Counted from the stretch's first letter, positions 1 through 8,180 are shown. The stretch is 19,918 bases of DNA from Phycisphaerales bacterium UBA2402 (GCA_002343715.1 DDSA01000076.1:1-19918); one strand, 5' to 3'. Translations and numbers: made by a program. Notes: generated by a model not told the origin, from the sequence alone.

Positions 1-33
1 CCGTTCAACTGAAAAGCGGAAAGTGTGTGATCG

Positions 34-774
34 ATGAAAACCGTTGTGCAAATAGGGCTCTTTGTAGCCTCAGTTACTACCTCGATGTCTTCGGCCGGAC
101 TCGTGCTCGTTCAAGCAACCCAGCCCGCCGGTACATCAAGTTTGTTCAATGCGGTTGGAACGTTCAACTTCGGTAACAACAAGGCGCGGCTCGAGGCGGC
201 AGGTCAAACGACTCAACAGGGTGGCAATCCCGGCAACGGCTGGTGGGGTGATGGCTCACCCACGACGCCGGGAACGACCCCTGTTCGTTCCTGGGAAGTA
301 ATCTGGAATAACTCGACAGGGGTTGTGGATTTCAAGGTCTATGCGAGCAGTGACTGGACCGGGTCTGCCGCGATGAGCATGTCACGCACCCCGGTACTGA
401 CACCCGGCAATACGATCCGTGGTTTGGATATCGGGGCGCGCCTGACAAACACGAATCAATCAGTCACTCTGAATGATGTTCAGTTTAACGACGGCAGCGG
501 ATTCGTATCAGTGTCCACCGCCAACGCTACGTATTCGGGCAATGCGTTCTTCAACAACTACCACGAACTCGTCGGCACGTTAGGCAGTTTTACCTTGCGT
601 GGCACGGCGCTCTTTCCGACGGGTACAACGACAAGTGACAGCATGCGATTCTTCATCGACGCCCGTCAGGCGCTGCCCGCGGTGCCGCTCCCCCCAGCCG
701 CCTGGGCCGGGTTGTCCACGCTCGGGGTGATCTCGGGACTCGGCGTGCTGCGCCGTCGCAAGCAGCAATCCTGA
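34..774 (+). CDS. Secreted PEP-CTERM sorting-domain protein
   Basis: An exported protein of 246 residues with no enzymatic motif. Residues 1-21 form a signal peptide (MKTVVQ, then a hydrophobic run ending SMSSAG). The middle is rich in Thr, Ser, Asn and Gly and probably all beta. The C-terminus (about 216-246) is a sorting tail: VPLPPAAW, then a hydrophobic helix of about 14 residues, then the basic cluster RRRK. This is the VPLPxAxW variant of PEP-CTERM, which in known systems is cut by an exosortase and targets the protein to the outer surface or exopolysaccharide. The body resembles 'choice-of-anchor' type ectodomains, but I cannot name the family. It looks less GC-rich than its neighbours. 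No exosortase gene lies nearby. ATG at 34 is chosen because it begins the signal peptide; the ribosome site is weak (GGAAAG). Confidence 0.88.
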   Translation: MKTVVQIGLFVASVTTSMSSAGLVLVQATQPAGTSSLFNAVGTFNFGNNKARLEAAGQTTQQGGNPGNGWWGDGSPTTPGTTPVRSWEVIWNNSTGVVDFKVYASSDWTGSAAMSMSRTPVLTPGNTIRGLDIGARLTNTNQSVTLNDVQFNDGSGFVSVSTANATYSGNAFFNNYHELVGTLGSFTLRGTALFPTGTTTSDSMRFFIDARQALPAVPLPPAAWAGLSTLGVISGLGVLRRRKQQS

Positions 775-856
775 TGCCGCGCTGGTACCACATCGACTCT
801 GAGTAGAGACTCCTTCGAGGACTCTCCACAGTTTGATCGGATCATGAGATTACTCG

Positions 857-880
857 AACCCGCCTTCGGGCGGGTTATTT
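857..880 (+). terminator. Intrinsic terminator after the PEP-CTERM gene
   Basis: A perfect 8-bp stem, AACCCGCC / GGCGGGTT (857-864 with 869-876), is closed by the stable tetraloop TTCG and followed by ATTTATT. It lies 82 bases after the stop codon of the PEP-CTERM gene and separates it from map. The T-run is interrupted by an A. Confidence 0.8.
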
Positions 881-893
881 ATTGGAGAGCACG

Positions 894-907
894 GAGACAA
901 GTGTCTC
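894..907. promoter_or_regulatory. Short palindrome upstream of map (possible operator)
   Basis: GAGACA-AG-TGTCTC is a perfect 6-bp dyad with a 2-base spacer in the gene-free stretch 775-1077. TGTCTC occurs again at about 951-956. It could be a protein-binding site, but dyads this short arise by chance. Apart from this dyad, the terminator and the map promoter, nothing else is recognisable in this ~300-base gap. Confidence 0.2.
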
Positions 908-1042
908 ACCGCATGGTGTTTGTGCACTGGCGATTCCCTCCCGGGTACTCCTGTCTCGATCGTCAGATGACACGCGAATCAATCACGGATTCGTATCTCG
1001 TGTGCAGCATCAAGGGCAGCGCTCATTGAGGCAAGGGTTTCG

Positions 1043-1069
1043 TTGCCACGCGGAGGCCGTTGCTACCAT
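1043..1069 (+). promoter_or_regulatory. Putative map promoter giving a leaderless transcript
   Basis: TTGCCA (1043-1048) and TACCAT (1064-1069) are separated by 15 bases. The second box is preceded by TGC, forming an extended -10 (TGCTACCAT). Only 8 bases lie between the -10 box and the ATG at 1078, so transcription would start at or next to the start codon. That fits the lack of a usable Shine-Dalgarno: the only GGAGG, at 1052-1056, is 21 bases from the ATG. The spacer is short of the usual 17, so the -35 box is less certain than the -10. Confidence 0.4.
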
Positions 1070-1077
1070 CACCGCCC

Positions 1078-1920
1078 ATGCTGGGAAACAAGTGGACAGA
1101 ACGCGAAAAGGCGGGCATGCACGCCGCGGCGCAGCGGGTGGTGGAGGTTCACCATCGGCTGGCGGATTTCCTGCGCCCCGGCCAAACGCTGATCGAGGTG
1201 GATCGGTGGGTCGCCAGGACGCTGGAGGAGTTGAACTGCAGGTCGTGTTTTCTGAACTACAAAGTTGACAGGCACCCACCCTTTCCTTCGCACGCGTGCC
1301 TGAGCGTGAATGACTGCGTCGTCCATGGGACAGCCCTTGCTCACAAGGCCCCGATCAAGAACGGCGACCTGGTGAAGATCGATATCGGTGTCATGCACGA
1401 TGGGTGGATCGGCGATGCGGGGTGGACCTACGTGTTCGGTGAGCCTTCACCGCTGGTGGCGAGGTTGACGGCGTGCGGGAAAGAGGCCCTTCGCCGGGGC
1501 GTGGCCACGCTCCGACCCGAGAACCGCCTGCGTGCCTTCGCCGAGGCGGTGCAGGGGCATGTGGAGAAGGAATGCGGCTTCCACTGCATCAGGAATCTCG
1601 GCGGGCACGGCTACGGACGCAAACTCCACGGCAAACCCTTTGTGTCGAACACGATCCCGGGTCCGGGGGATGCGCCCTGGGCGGAGATCAATCAGTTCTG
1701 CGCCCCGGGCATGCTGGTGGCGGTGGAGCCGATGGTGGGAGCGGGCACCGGAGACACGATGTCAAAACCCAACCCGTTCAATCCCAAACTGTCGGATTGG
1801 CCTGTCTACACCGCCGACGGATCGCTGAGCGTCCACTACGAGCACGATGTGCTGGTGACGGAGGATGGGCCGCGCGTGCTGACGCACGGGCTGGAAGATG
1901 TCAGAGACGTGATCGCGTGA
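1078..1920 (+). CDS. map: Methionine aminopeptidase, type I
   Basis: This enzyme removes the N-terminal methionine from new proteins in the cytoplasm, using two metal ions. All five metal ligands of the M24 family are present: Asp102 and Asp113 (in IDIGV...GDAG, spaced 11 apart as in E. coli 97/108), His177 (GGHGYG), Glu217 (VEPMV) and Glu255 (HYEHD). The second-shell histidines are His83 (VVHG) and His184. Its 280 residues match the ~265-290 of type I enzymes, with no N-terminal zinc-finger extension. An in-frame TTG at 1060 would add six residues, but ATG at 1078 fits both the family N-terminus and the predicted leaderless promoter. A small insertion is seen between the last two ligands (about residues 223-247). 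trpA follows after 17 bases, so the two are probably co-transcribed. Confidence 0.95.
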   Translation: MLGNKWTEREKAGMHAAAQRVVEVHHRLADFLRPGQTLIEVDRWVARTLEELNCRSCFLNYKVDRHPPFPSHACLSVNDCVVHGTALAHKAPIKNGDLVKIDIGVMHDGWIGDAGWTYVFGEPSPLVARLTACGKEALRRGVATLRPENRLRAFAEAVQGHVEKECGFHCIRNLGGHGYGRKLHGKPFVSNTIPGPGDAPWAEINQFCAPGMLVAVEPMVGAGTGDTMSKPNPFNPKLSDWPVYTADGSLSVHYEHDVLVTEDGPRVLTHGLEDVRDVIA

Positions 1921-1937
1921 CCAGCAAGGCCTGACAC

Positions 1938-2762
1938 ATGGGAAGGATCGAAGACATCTTCCACGGGCTTCGTTCGCGGCAGCGGCGGGCGCTGATGCCC
2001 TTTGTGTGCGCGGGGCATCCCGCTTCGGACGGAACCGGGTCGCTGCTCGCGGCGCTGGAGCGGGGAGGAGCCTCGATCGCGGAAGTGGGTTTCCCTTTTT
2101 CCGATCCGGTCGCGGACGGGCCGGTGATCGCGGCGGCGATGCACGAGGCGATTCTGGCGGGGGTCACTCCACGGGCGGTCTTTGAGGCGGTGGCGGCGGC
2201 GCGGCCTTTGCTTGGTCTGGGGCTGGTGGCGATGGTGAGTGTTTCGATGGTGCATCGCTGCGGAGGGCCCGCGGGGTTCGCCGCCAATGCCGCGGCGAGC
2301 GGGTTCGACGGGTTGATCGTGCCCGATGCGCCGCTGGAAGAATCGGGGCCGCTCATGCGCAGCGCGGCCGAGTCTGGGTTGTGTTATTCGCATCTGATCG
2401 CTCCGACCACTCCGCCTCGGCGCATCGAGGAGTTGGCGAAGGCGAGCACGGGGTTCGTCTACCTGGTGGCGAGGGTCGGCATTACGGGAGAGCAGTCGGG
2501 ACCGCCGACGGTGGCACCGGCGGTATCGCGGCTGCGGCAGGTGACAGAGCTGCCGATCGCGGTGGGCTTCGGCATCAGTTCGGCGGAGCACGTTCGCATG
2601 ATCGTGAAAGACGCGGACGCGGCGATCGTGGGCAGCGCGCTTGTCAAGCGGCTCGATGTTGCCAAACGTGAAAGCCGAGACGCGTCGGCGGAGGCCGAGT
2701 CCTTTGTGCGCGAGTTGGCGGCGGGTCTGGGGCCGAGTGAGCCCGCGAAACCGTTTCAGTAA
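1938..2762 (+). CDS. trpA: Tryptophan synthase alpha chain
   Basis: This subunit cleaves indole-3-glycerol phosphate to indole, which is passed to the TrpB partner, plus glyceraldehyde 3-phosphate. It is a 274-residue TIM barrel of typical length. The catalytic pair Glu49 and Asp60 sits in the motif AEVGFPFSDPVADGP at the same numbers as the Salmonella enzyme. Other family landmarks are LIVPDAPLEE (phosphate and loop region), YLVARVGITGEQ and VGFGISS near the C-terminal phosphate site. An early loop reads CAGHP where TAGDP is usual. AAGG about 10 bases upstream of the ATG is a modest ribosome site. No trpB or other trp gene adjoins it: map lies just upstream and glnN downstream, so the tryptophan genes are dispersed in this genome. 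Confidence 0.95.
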   Translation: MGRIEDIFHGLRSRQRRALMPFVCAGHPASDGTGSLLAALERGGASIAEVGFPFSDPVADGPVIAAAMHEAILAGVTPRAVFEAVAAARPLLGLGLVAMVSVSMVHRCGGPAGFAANAAASGFDGLIVPDAPLEESGPLMRSAAESGLCYSHLIAPTTPPRRIEELAKASTGFVYLVARVGITGEQSGPPTVAPAVSRLRQVTELPIAVGFGISSAEHVRMIVKDADAAIVGSALVKRLDVAKRESRDASAEAESFVRELAAGLGPSEPAKPFQ

Positions 2763-2818
2763 CGAGGGATAGGTGTGTACTAGCTGTCGGTTGGGATGGC
2801 CGACCACGAATCGGGGCG

Positions 2819-2836
2819 TGAATTGATTTAAATTCA
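2819..2836. promoter_or_regulatory. AT-rich dyad upstream of glnN (possible operator)
   Basis: TGAATT-GATTTA-AATTCA is a perfect 6+6 dyad with a 6-base spacer, strikingly AT-rich inside GC-rich DNA. It lies in the 214-base gap between trpA and glnN, about 140 bases before the glnN start. A binding site for a nitrogen regulator is a reasonable guess, but nothing in the sequence identifies the protein. Confidence 0.3.
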
Positions 2837-2956
2837 GGGTTTGAGACGGCCGCGTTGCGCATGCCGCCGCGCTACATTCTCTTGTTCCGTTTTCTTTGTT
2901 CCCATCGGCTGCTCTCACCGTGTGCAGTTCGGCGTGTCGCCGAGAGCGGTGGGGGC

Positions 2957-2975
2957 GGGTACACACAGGGTACAC
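2957..2975 (+). repeat. GGGTACAC direct repeat abutting the glnN start codon
   Basis: GGGTACAC occurs at 2957-2964 and again at 2968-2975, so the copies are 11 bases (one helical turn) apart. The second copy ends two bases before the ATG of glnN. It occupies the place where a ribosome-binding site would be expected. It could be an operator or a translational control element; the function is not known. Confidence 0.35.
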
Positions 2976-2976
2976 C

Positions 2977-5175
2977 ATGAGCATCGCGACCAACGGCAAA
3001 GCGCACCACACGCACACTCACCGGCTGGAGATGCACAGCTCCCAACATACTTCGCACGCGGAGCGTGCGGAAGTGATTTTCGGGGCTGATGTCTTCAGCG
3101 AGCGCGTGATGCAGCAGCGTTTGCCGAAGGACGTCTTCAAGCGATTGCAACGGACGATCCTCCACGCCGAGGCGATCGACAACGATCTCGCGGACATTGT
3201 CGCCGCGGCGATCAAGGAATGGGCGTTGGAGAGGGGCGTGACGCATTACACGCACTGGTTCCAGCCGCTGACCGGCTCGACGGCGGAAAAGCACGACAGT
3301 TTTCTGGCTCCCGACGGCCACGGGGGCGCGATCACCGAGTTCTCCGGATCGGCCCTCGTGCAAGGAGAGCCGGACGCCAGCAGTTTCCCCAGCGGCGGCC
3401 TCCGCGCCACGTTCGAGGCCCGCGGCTACACGGCGTGGGACCCCACGAGCCCGGTCTTCATCAACCGCAACGCGGGGACGGCGACGCTGTGCATCCCCAC
3501 GGCCTTTGTGAGTTGGACGGGCGTGGCGCTGGACACCAAGACGCCGCTGCTGCGGTCGATGGATGCGCTCTCGGAGCAGGCGATGCGGATCCTTCGCATC
3601 TTCGGGACCGATGCGGGGGTTTCGCGTGTCATGGCCACGGCCGGTTGCGAGCAGGAGTACTTCCTGATCGATCGGAATCATTACTTCGCGCGTGAGGACC
3701 TCTTGGCCTGCGACCGCACCCTGTTCGGGGCCAAGCCGCCGAAGGGGCAGCAGCTGGAGGACCATTACTTCGGGTCGATCCCGACGCGCGTGATCGGGTT
3801 CATGTCCGAGGTGGAACGCGACCTGTACCGGCTGGGTGTGCCGCTGAAGACACGCCACAACGAGGTCGCGCCCGGGCAGTTCGAGCTGGCCCCGATCTTC
3901 GAGACGGCCAACGTGGCCTGCGACCATCAGATGCTGGTGATGGAGGCGCTGCGTCGTGTGGCGGCACGGCACGGACTGGCCTGCATCCTGCACGAGAAAC
4001 CCTTCAAGGGAATCAACGGCAGCGGCAAACACCTGAACTGGTCGATGTCGACCAACACGGGGGCGAACCTGCTCGACCCGCGCGATGAGACGCACTCGAA
4101 CATGCAGTTCCTGGTCTTCCTCTGCGCGGTGATCCGCGCGGTGGACCTGCACGCCGACCTGCTGCGGGCCAGCGTGGCCTCGGCGGCCAACGACCACCGC
4201 CTGGGCGCGAACGAGGCGCCGCCGGCGATCATTTCCATTTACCTGGGTGACATGCTCTCGGACATCGTCAACCAGTTGGAGAAGGGGCACGCCAAGAGCA
4301 CGATCAAGGGCGGGAATCTTGATCTGGGGGCGCGAACGCTGCCGCAGATTCCGCGGCACACCGGCGATCGCAACCGTACCAGCCCCTTCGCGTTCACCGG
4401 GAACAAGTTCGAGTTCCGCGCTGTCGGTTCGTCGCAATCCGTCGGCTGGCCCGCGACGGTGCTGAACACGATTGTCGCCGAGAGTTTGGACTTTGTCGCC
4501 ACACGGCTGGAGAAGGACACCGCGGGCAAGAGCGGCGAGGCCAAACTCCAGTCGGCGGTACGCGGTCTGTTGCAGGAAATCATCAAGAAGCACAAGCGGG
4601 TGCTCTTCGACGGCGACGGCTACACCGCCGAGTGGCATCAGGAGGCGGCGCGCCGGGGGCTTCCCAACTTCCGAGAGTCCGTGGCCGCCCTGTCGGTCAT
4701 CGGCCAGAAGAAGAATATCGATCTTTTCAAGAAGTACCGTGTCCTCAAGAAGGAGGAAGTCGAGAGCCGCGAGCACATTCTCATCGAGAAGTACATCAAG
4801 CAGGTACTGATCGAGGCCGAGACGGCGCTGGTGATGGCCCGGACGCAGATCCTGCCCGCGGCGGTGCGTCAGCAGACCGAACTGGCCCGCGCCGTCGAAG
4901 CGACGGATGCAGCCGGGGCGGATTCGGGCGAGACACGCACAGCGCTCGACGACTTCCTGGGGGTTGTCCACAATCTTCGCAACGCGATCACCACGCTCGA
5001 AGAAGCGGTGGAGGCCGACCACAACGGCGACATCCACGCGCACGCGAAACACGTGCGCGACGCGGTGCGGCCGGCCCTCAACGCCCTGCGGGATGCGGGC
5101 GACGCCACAGAGACCTACGTCGCGGCGGACCTGTGGCCGCTGCCTTCGTACAGGGCGATGCTCTCGATCAAGTGA
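2977..5175 (+). CDS. glnN: Glutamine synthetase, type III
   Basis: This enzyme makes glutamine from glutamate, ammonia and ATP and is the main entry of ammonia into metabolism. It has 732 residues, the usual length of GSIII and far longer than type I (~470). GSIII landmarks in order: [11 protein letters not shown] (35-45), [18 protein letters not shown] (92-109), the metal-binding region GCEQEYF (Glu225, Glu227), NEVAPGQFE (Glu296, Glu303), the histidine of KHLNWS (352), the ATP/phosphate arginines in [10 protein letters not shown] (464-473) and NKFEFR (Glu479, Arg481). The C-terminal third is helical, as in the family. The first ~30 residues are His-rich (HHTHTH). ATG at 2977 is preferred over an in-frame start at 2896 because the extra residues look non-coding. 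A strong terminator follows the stop. Regulation may act through the dyad and repeat upstream. Confidence 0.93.
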   Translation: MSIATNGKAHHTHTHRLEMHSSQHTSHAERAEVIFGADVFSERVMQQRLPKDVFKRLQRTILHAEAIDNDLADIVAAAIKEWALERGVTHYTHWFQPLTGSTAEKHDSFLAPDGHGGAITEFSGSALVQGEPDASSFPSGGLRATFEARGYTAWDPTSPVFINRNAGTATLCIPTAFVSWTGVALDTKTPLLRSMDALSEQAMRILRIFGTDAGVSRVMATAGCEQEYFLIDRNHYFAREDLLACDRTLFGAKPPKGQQLEDHYFGSIPTRVIGFMSEVERDLYRLGVPLKTRHNEVAPGQFELAPIFETANVACDHQMLVMEALRRVAARHGLACILHEKPFKGINGSGKHLNWSMSTNTGANLLDPRDETHSNMQFLVFLCAVIRAVDLHADLLRASVASAANDHRLGANEAPPAIISIYLGDMLSDIVNQLEKGHAKSTIKGGNLDLGARTLPQIPRHTGDRNRTSPFAFTGNKFEFRAVGSSQSVGWPATVLNTIVAESLDFVATRLEKDTAGKSGEAKLQSAVRGLLQEIIKKHKRVLFDGDGYTAEWHQEAARRGLPNFRESVAALSVIGQKKNIDLFKKYRVLKKEEVESREHILIEKYIKQVLIEAETALVMARTQILPAAVRQQTELARAVEATDAAGADSGETRTALDDFLGVVHNLRNAITTLEEAVEADHNGDIHAHAKHVRDAVRPALNALRDAGDATETYVAADLWPLPSYRAMLSIK

Positions 5176-5222
5176 TCGGTGCATGGCCGCGCGACGATCG
5201 ACACCGGTCGAAATTCATGATC

Positions 5223-5250
5223 CCGCCCCGCGCACCGCGCGGGGCGGTTT
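5223..5250 (+). terminator. Strong intrinsic terminator after glnN
   Basis: A perfect 11-bp GC stem, CCGCCCCGCGC / GCGCGGGGCGG (5223-5233 with 5237-5247), has a 3-base ACC loop and is followed by TTTGTTG. It lies 47 bases after the glnN stop. The hydrolase ATG at 5255 starts only 7 bases after the stem, so any read-through message would carry this hairpin where its ribosome site should be. Confidence 0.85.
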
Positions 5251-5254
5251 GTTG

Positions 5255-6220
5255 ATGGAGGCGGGCTTATCCTCGCTCCCTGTGATCGGGCTTGTGCTCC
5301 TGCTGGCGGCCGGACTCGTGCTCGCGTGGCTCTCGATGGTCGCGTGGACATACCACGCCCTGACACACCCGCCCCGCCGAACATACGCAAGCGCGGTTGC
5401 GCGTGGCAGGCCGGGCACGCCGCTCGAGTTGCCGGGCAAGTCCCTCACGTTCACGGAGTGGACCGTTCGGGTCGATGGGGATGGTCTGCCGGTTTGGGAT
5501 ATCGTCGGGGAAAATCCCGCTGGGCCGACGATCATCCTGACGCACGGCTGGGGAGATTCCCGGATCGGCGCGTTGTCAAGAATGGCCTCACTCGCGCCGC
5601 TCGCCTCGCGTCTGCTGGCGTGGGACATGCGCGGGCACGGGGATGCGCCGGGAAGGTGTGCTCTCGGGCTGCGTGAAGCAGCGGACCTTGCCGCGCTCCT
5701 CGAGCGAGTTAGTGGGGATGTGGTTCTTTTCGGGTGGTCGCTGGGGGCCGGTGTGTCGATCACGGCAGCGGTGAACGCGGGAGAAGGGGGGGGCGGCCGA
5801 GCAAGGATCATCGGTGTGATCGCCGAGGCTCCGTACCGGCTGGGCTTGACTGCGGCAAGGAATGTGATGCGGGCCTGGGGCTATCCGTACCGAGCAACGC
5901 TGCCACCCGCGCAGTGGTTGGTCGGCCTGCGTGAATTGGGCCGTGCCGCGGCACTGAACGATGAGGCCTTCGACCGGGCGGCGCTCGCCCGACGGTTGCG
6001 TGTGCCTCTGCTGGTGCTGCACGGTGAAGCGGACCCGATCTCACCGCCCGCAGACGGGCGAGACATCACCTCCGCCGCCCCGCGCGCCACGCTGGTCATG
6101 GTGCACGGCGGGGAGCATCATGGGCTGTGGACGGAGCAACGGACGGCGGAAGTGTGCGAGAACTCCGTAGTGACATGGCTGTCGGAGGTCACGACAGGAA
6201 CCGGATCACGGCTCGGATAA
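5255..6220 (+). CDS. Membrane-anchored alpha/beta hydrolase
   Basis: A predicted serine hydrolase of 321 residues; the substrate is unknown. Residues 8-30 form one N-terminal membrane helix, so the catalytic domain is probably held at the membrane. Alpha/beta-hydrolase features follow: THGWGDSR (96-103, oxyanion region), DMRGHGD (124-130), the nucleophile elbow GWSLGAG with Ser162, the acid Asp260 in HGEADPISPP, and the His at 288 or 289 in GGEHHG. ATG at 5255 places the membrane helix right at the N-terminus; an ATG at 5183 would run the coding region through the terminator stem. No Shine-Dalgarno is seen, which is unusual given the terminator just before it. A small hypothetical gene follows after 9 bases. 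A lysophospholipase or an esterase of unknown substrate are both possible. Confidence 0.85.
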   Translation: MEAGLSSLPVIGLVLLLAAGLVLAWLSMVAWTYHALTHPPRRTYASAVARGRPGTPLELPGKSLTFTEWTVRVDGDGLPVWDIVGENPAGPTIILTHGWGDSRIGALSRMASLAPLASRLLAWDMRGHGDAPGRCALGLREAADLAALLERVSGDVVLFGWSLGAGVSITAAVNAGEGGGGRARIIGVIAEAPYRLGLTAARNVMRAWGYPYRATLPPAQWLVGLRELGRAAALNDEAFDRAALARRLRVPLLVLHGEADPISPPADGRDITSAAPRATLVMVHGGEHHGLWTEQRTAEVCENSVVTWLSEVTTGTGSRLG

Positions 6221-6229
6221 AGTTGCCTC

Positions 6230-6685
6230 ATGGAACTGGGCGAGTTTCTGGAGCGTTTCAAGGCTCAACACTGGCGCTGTGGCGCGCGGTTAACAAGTGT
6301 GGAGTTCGGATTCGGGCGCACCCTGGAGCTCTACTTCAGAGTGCTTCTCGTTGGCGGCGGTGCCTCGCCCAGGGGAGTTCATGAGCTGAACTTCAGGGGT
6401 GACTCACTGGATTTGCGGGTGCTGGCGGAAGGCGCCGAAGATTGGCACTTTGTGCCCGAACACACGCTGCTCGAAGGGACATGCGAGATCGAACTGGTCG
6501 AACAGCATGAGCGGCTGACGCGAGCCTACCTCGAATCCCTGGACTGTGAGGGTGATCGAACGTGTTATCCCGATCGGGTGGTGATGTTGCAGTTCGGCTC
6601 TGTGTGGGTCGTCGCGGAGTCGTTCGATGCTGTGTGGATCGAGAGGTATAGAAAACGGTCAGAGTTTCATGACGAGTTCGGCTGA
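6230..6685 (+). CDS. Hypothetical protein, 151 residues
   Basis: I do not recognise this protein. It is soluble and acidic, with no signal peptide or membrane helix. Alternating hydrophobic stretches such as ELYFRVLLV (33-41) and VVMLQFGSVWVV suggest a mainly beta fold, and the C-terminus is charged. It starts 9 bases after the hydrolase stop on the same strand, so it may be co-transcribed with it. However, TAAAGT at 6218-6223, 6 bases before the ATG, resembles a -10 box that would give a leaderless message. It is kept as a real gene because it fills the space after the hydrolase, has no competing frame and shows a protein-like composition. Confidence 0.65.
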   Translation: MELGEFLERFKAQHWRCGARLTSVEFGFGRTLELYFRVLLVGGGASPRGVHELNFRGDSLDLRVLAEGAEDWHFVPEHTLLEGTCEIELVEQHERLTRAYLESLDCEGDRTCYPDRVVMLQFGSVWVVAESFDAVWIERYRKRSEFHDEFG

Positions 6686-6761
6686 GCTTGTGCGCCAGTG
6701 ATGACTCCGCGGACAACTGTTGATCACAGAAAGGAGAGGAGGGTTGGTCGGTGCATGCTGT

Positions 6762-6778
6762 GATCGTGGTGCACGATC
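6762..6778. repeat. Small perfect hairpin between convergent genes
   Basis: GATCGTG-GTG-CACGATC is a 7-bp perfect inverted repeat with a 3-base loop. It sits in the 206-base gap between the converging hypothetical gene and the DUF1275-STAS gene. No T-run follows on either strand, so it is at best a weak or factor-dependent terminator. Nothing else is recognisable in this gap. Confidence 0.3.
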
Positions 6779-6891
6779 GCGTGGACGAGCGCAGCGGCCT
6801 TCCGGGCATGGACTCGTTGAATCGCCATCCACTTCGGTTTTTACGGACCGCGGCACGATCCGTCTTCCTCTGAAACGCATCAACCAGAGAC

Positions 6892-8037
6892 TCAGTCACG
6901 CGACTCAAGCACCACCAACCCCCGAGCGATGGCCAACTCCAGGTCCGGGCAGACATTGGCGGGTTGAAGCAAGTCATCGGCCCTCGCCGCCAGAATAGTC
7001 CGGTACTGCGCCTGGGTGACCCCCGCCAGGATCAGGGTCCGCCCCGATGCCGCGAGCCGCGCCGCGAGGGACCGCAGTTCCAGGGCCGCGTTGTCGTTGA
7101 GTTCCGTCAGTTCCTCGAGATCGAGAATCATGACCCGCGCAGCGCGGGGCAATCGCTCGGCCCATCGCAGCAGGTCGGGCAGACGGTGAACCTTGCCGCG
7201 CCGGTGCCGCCCGCGCTTGAGATGATAAACGGCGATGGACTCGGGCAGTCCGTGCTGCTCGCCGAACAGGCCGGATCGTTCGATCTCGCAGATCGGCGCG
7301 CGGATATCCATGACGATGATCCACAGCAGAAGCGCGACCGGGGGCGTCATGCTCCAGCGGGGGAAGGAATCGTGCGCCAGCGTCCCCAGCCCGGCGCCGA
7401 GCGCGAATGCCCCGACGATGCACCCCAGCAGCAGCACGTGCCGCGCGAGCGGGTGGGCCTTGAGCACCCGCCCGATGCCCGAAGCACGCAGCGAGCCGTC
7501 GGCCCGCCGGTCTTTGAGGTCGTAGAGCAACTGGACCGATTCACTGCCGAGATCGGTCAGGACGCCGGTCAGGTGCGTCGTGCGGATCACCCCGCCGGAG
7601 ATGCGGGTGATGGTCGCGTTCTGAAGGCCCATGGCCGCGGCGGCGAGCCCGGTGAGCTGCCACAAGGTTGAACCGGTGACGATGCCTTCGGTCTCGTGCA
7701 GTTCAATGCCCAGCGCGAAGAGGCTCAGGAGTGAGGCTTGAATGGTGATGGGAAGGACATAGATCGACTGCCACCCGCGCCGCCGCCCCGTCTCGGTGAC
7801 TAGCCCGGACACCGCCGCGCCAAGGACGAACAGCGCGAGGATAAAGAGCATGAACCCCGCCGCGGGCCAGGAACCCTCTGCCACATCTCGGCCGAGGTTG
7901 CTCGCGGTGCCGGTCATGTGACTCGTGACCGTGCCGCAGGTGAGGATGGTCAGGATGTTGGTGTACCCCGCGACCCACGCGAGAGAGAGCGCGAGGCGGG
8001 ACTGTTGCGAGAACGAGTGAGCCTGAGAAGCGAACAT
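6892..8037 (-). CDS. DUF1275 (YoaK-type) membrane protein fused to a STAS domain
   Basis: A 381-residue protein in two parts. Residues 12-245 are a DUF1275 membrane domain with about six helices and the family marks SHMTGTASNLG (39-49) and QNATITRISGG...THLTGVLTDLG (139-164). Residues about 265-377 look like a STAS domain: VMILDLEELTELND, then a helix, then GRTLILAGV. STAS domains normally follow SulP anion transporters or act as anti-sigma antagonists. Here the site that carries the D-S/T-x-G motif in the antagonists reads NDNA, with no phosphorylatable Ser/Thr, so a SulP-like regulatory role is likelier. The function of DUF1275 is unknown. ATG at 8037 was chosen; a TTG at 8145 would add 36 residues of lower third-position GC (about 59%). 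It lies downstream of gltA on the same strand and may be transcribed with it. Confidence 0.82.
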   Translation of the reverse strand: MFASQAHSFSQQSRLALSLAWVAGYTNILTILTCGTVTSHMTGTASNLGRDVAEGSWPAAGFMLFILALFVLGAAVSGLVTETGRRRGWQSIYVLPITIQASLLSLFALGIELHETEGIVTGSTLWQLTGLAAAAMGLQNATITRISGGVIRTTHLTGVLTDLGSESVQLLYDLKDRRADGSLRASGIGRVLKAHPLARHVLLLGCIVGAFALGAGLGTLAHDSFPRWSMTPPVALLLWIIVMDIRAPICEIERSGLFGEQHGLPESIAVYHLKRGRHRRGKVHRLPDLLRWAERLPRAARVMILDLEELTELNDNAALELRSLAARLAASGRTLILAGVTQAQYRTILAARADDLLQPANVCPDLELAIARGLVVLESRD

Positions 8038-8180
8038 CGGGTATGAAGACCCGAATGATAGTGCGTGCAACACGAACAACAGGGCCGCATATACCCGGTC
8101 GCGTGTGTCGAGTGCTTCACGACATCGTTCGACCCTGTCATGCAACTACAAAAGAAACAAGGAGTTGACCGACCCGGCTA

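Noticed and set aside
844..1268. Small open frames on the + strand between the PEP-CTERM gene and map
   Set aside because: They start at or inside the terminator hairpin or overlap the map start in another frame, and have no ribosome site or protein-like pattern.
1836..3017. A 393-codon open frame on the - strand over trpA
   Set aside because: It runs opposite trpA and across the gap to glnN, and the product is Arg-rich without motifs.
2872..5184. A 770-codon open frame on the - strand opposite glnN
   Set aside because: It is the antisense shadow of a well-supported glutamine synthetase in GC-rich DNA; the translation is Arg/His/Val-rich with no known motif.
4907..5254. Upstream part of the open frame that contains the alpha/beta hydrolase
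   Set aside because: It overlaps the 3' end of glnN and runs through the terminator; the hydrolase begins at 5255 where the membrane helix starts.
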